A stretch of 6,027 bases of DNA from Methanobacterium sp. PtaU1.Bin097 (GTDB lineage: Archaea; Methanobacteriota; Methanobacteria; Methanobacteriales; Methanobacteriaceae): assembly GCA_002067325.1 (NCBI GenBank), contig MVQY01000035.1, positions 1-6,027 of the forward strand. The letters run 5' to 3'. A model generated the notes under the pieces. It saw nothing but the letters and a program-made list of their open reading frames with translations. It made no database searches and was not told where the DNA came from. A program made the position numbers and the translations under genes. This document shows, piece after piece, positions 6,027-6,027 of the stretch; position 1 is the first letter of the stretch, and every line of letters begins with the position of its first letter.

Positions 6027-6027
6027 A

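Overview
The window looks like chromosomal DNA of a hydrogenotrophic methanogen, most likely of the order Methanobacteriales. The grounds are a putative methanogenesis marker protein 8, a CofH for coenzyme F420 synthesis, an elongator tRNA-Met with an archaeal bulge-helix-bulge intron, archaeal TATA-type promoters, AT-rich intergenic DNA, and heavy use of AGG/AGA and ATA codons. The order is an inference from gene content and style; no database search was possible.

Layout from left to right. Positions 1-360 (+) hold the 3' part of a DUF2283-like gene whose start lies outside the window. An AT-rich bidirectional terminator region separates it from cofH (432-1475, -). Behind cofH on the same strand is an intron-containing elongator tRNA-Met (1605-1714, -) with its own oligo-T stop. 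A promoter region of about 200 bp follows, then the methanogenesis marker 8 gene (1916-2755, +). This converges on a small two-CBS-domain gene (2800-3183, -). A divergent AT-rich intergenic region (3184-3444) with tandem palindromes separates the CBS gene from a two-gene operon. That operon encodes a 2-oxoacid:ferredoxin oxidoreductase: a gamma-alpha fusion (3445-5163, +) and a beta subunit (5166-6026, +), 2 bp apart.

How the genes fit together: CofH makes the deazaflavin chromophore of F420, the hydride carrier of methanogenesis. Marker 8 belongs to a family of unknown function confined to methanogens. The oxidoreductase interconverts a 2-oxoacid plus CoA with an acyl-CoA plus CO2, using ferredoxin; in an autotrophic methanogen it may run in the carboxylating direction. 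The CBS protein could sense an adenine nucleotide or SAM and may relate to the divergent operon, but only position suggests that.

No clearly new multi-gene system is visible. The most interesting points are these. The gamma-alpha gene has no ATG, GTG or TTG in front of its conserved N-terminus and appears to start at ATT, with a Shine-Dalgarno sequence and spacing identical to those of the beta gene. The beta subunit has Gln where the third iron-sulfur cysteine is expected. The second CBS domain lacks its nucleotide-binding Asp. The oxidoreductase promoter region carries a tandem palindrome.
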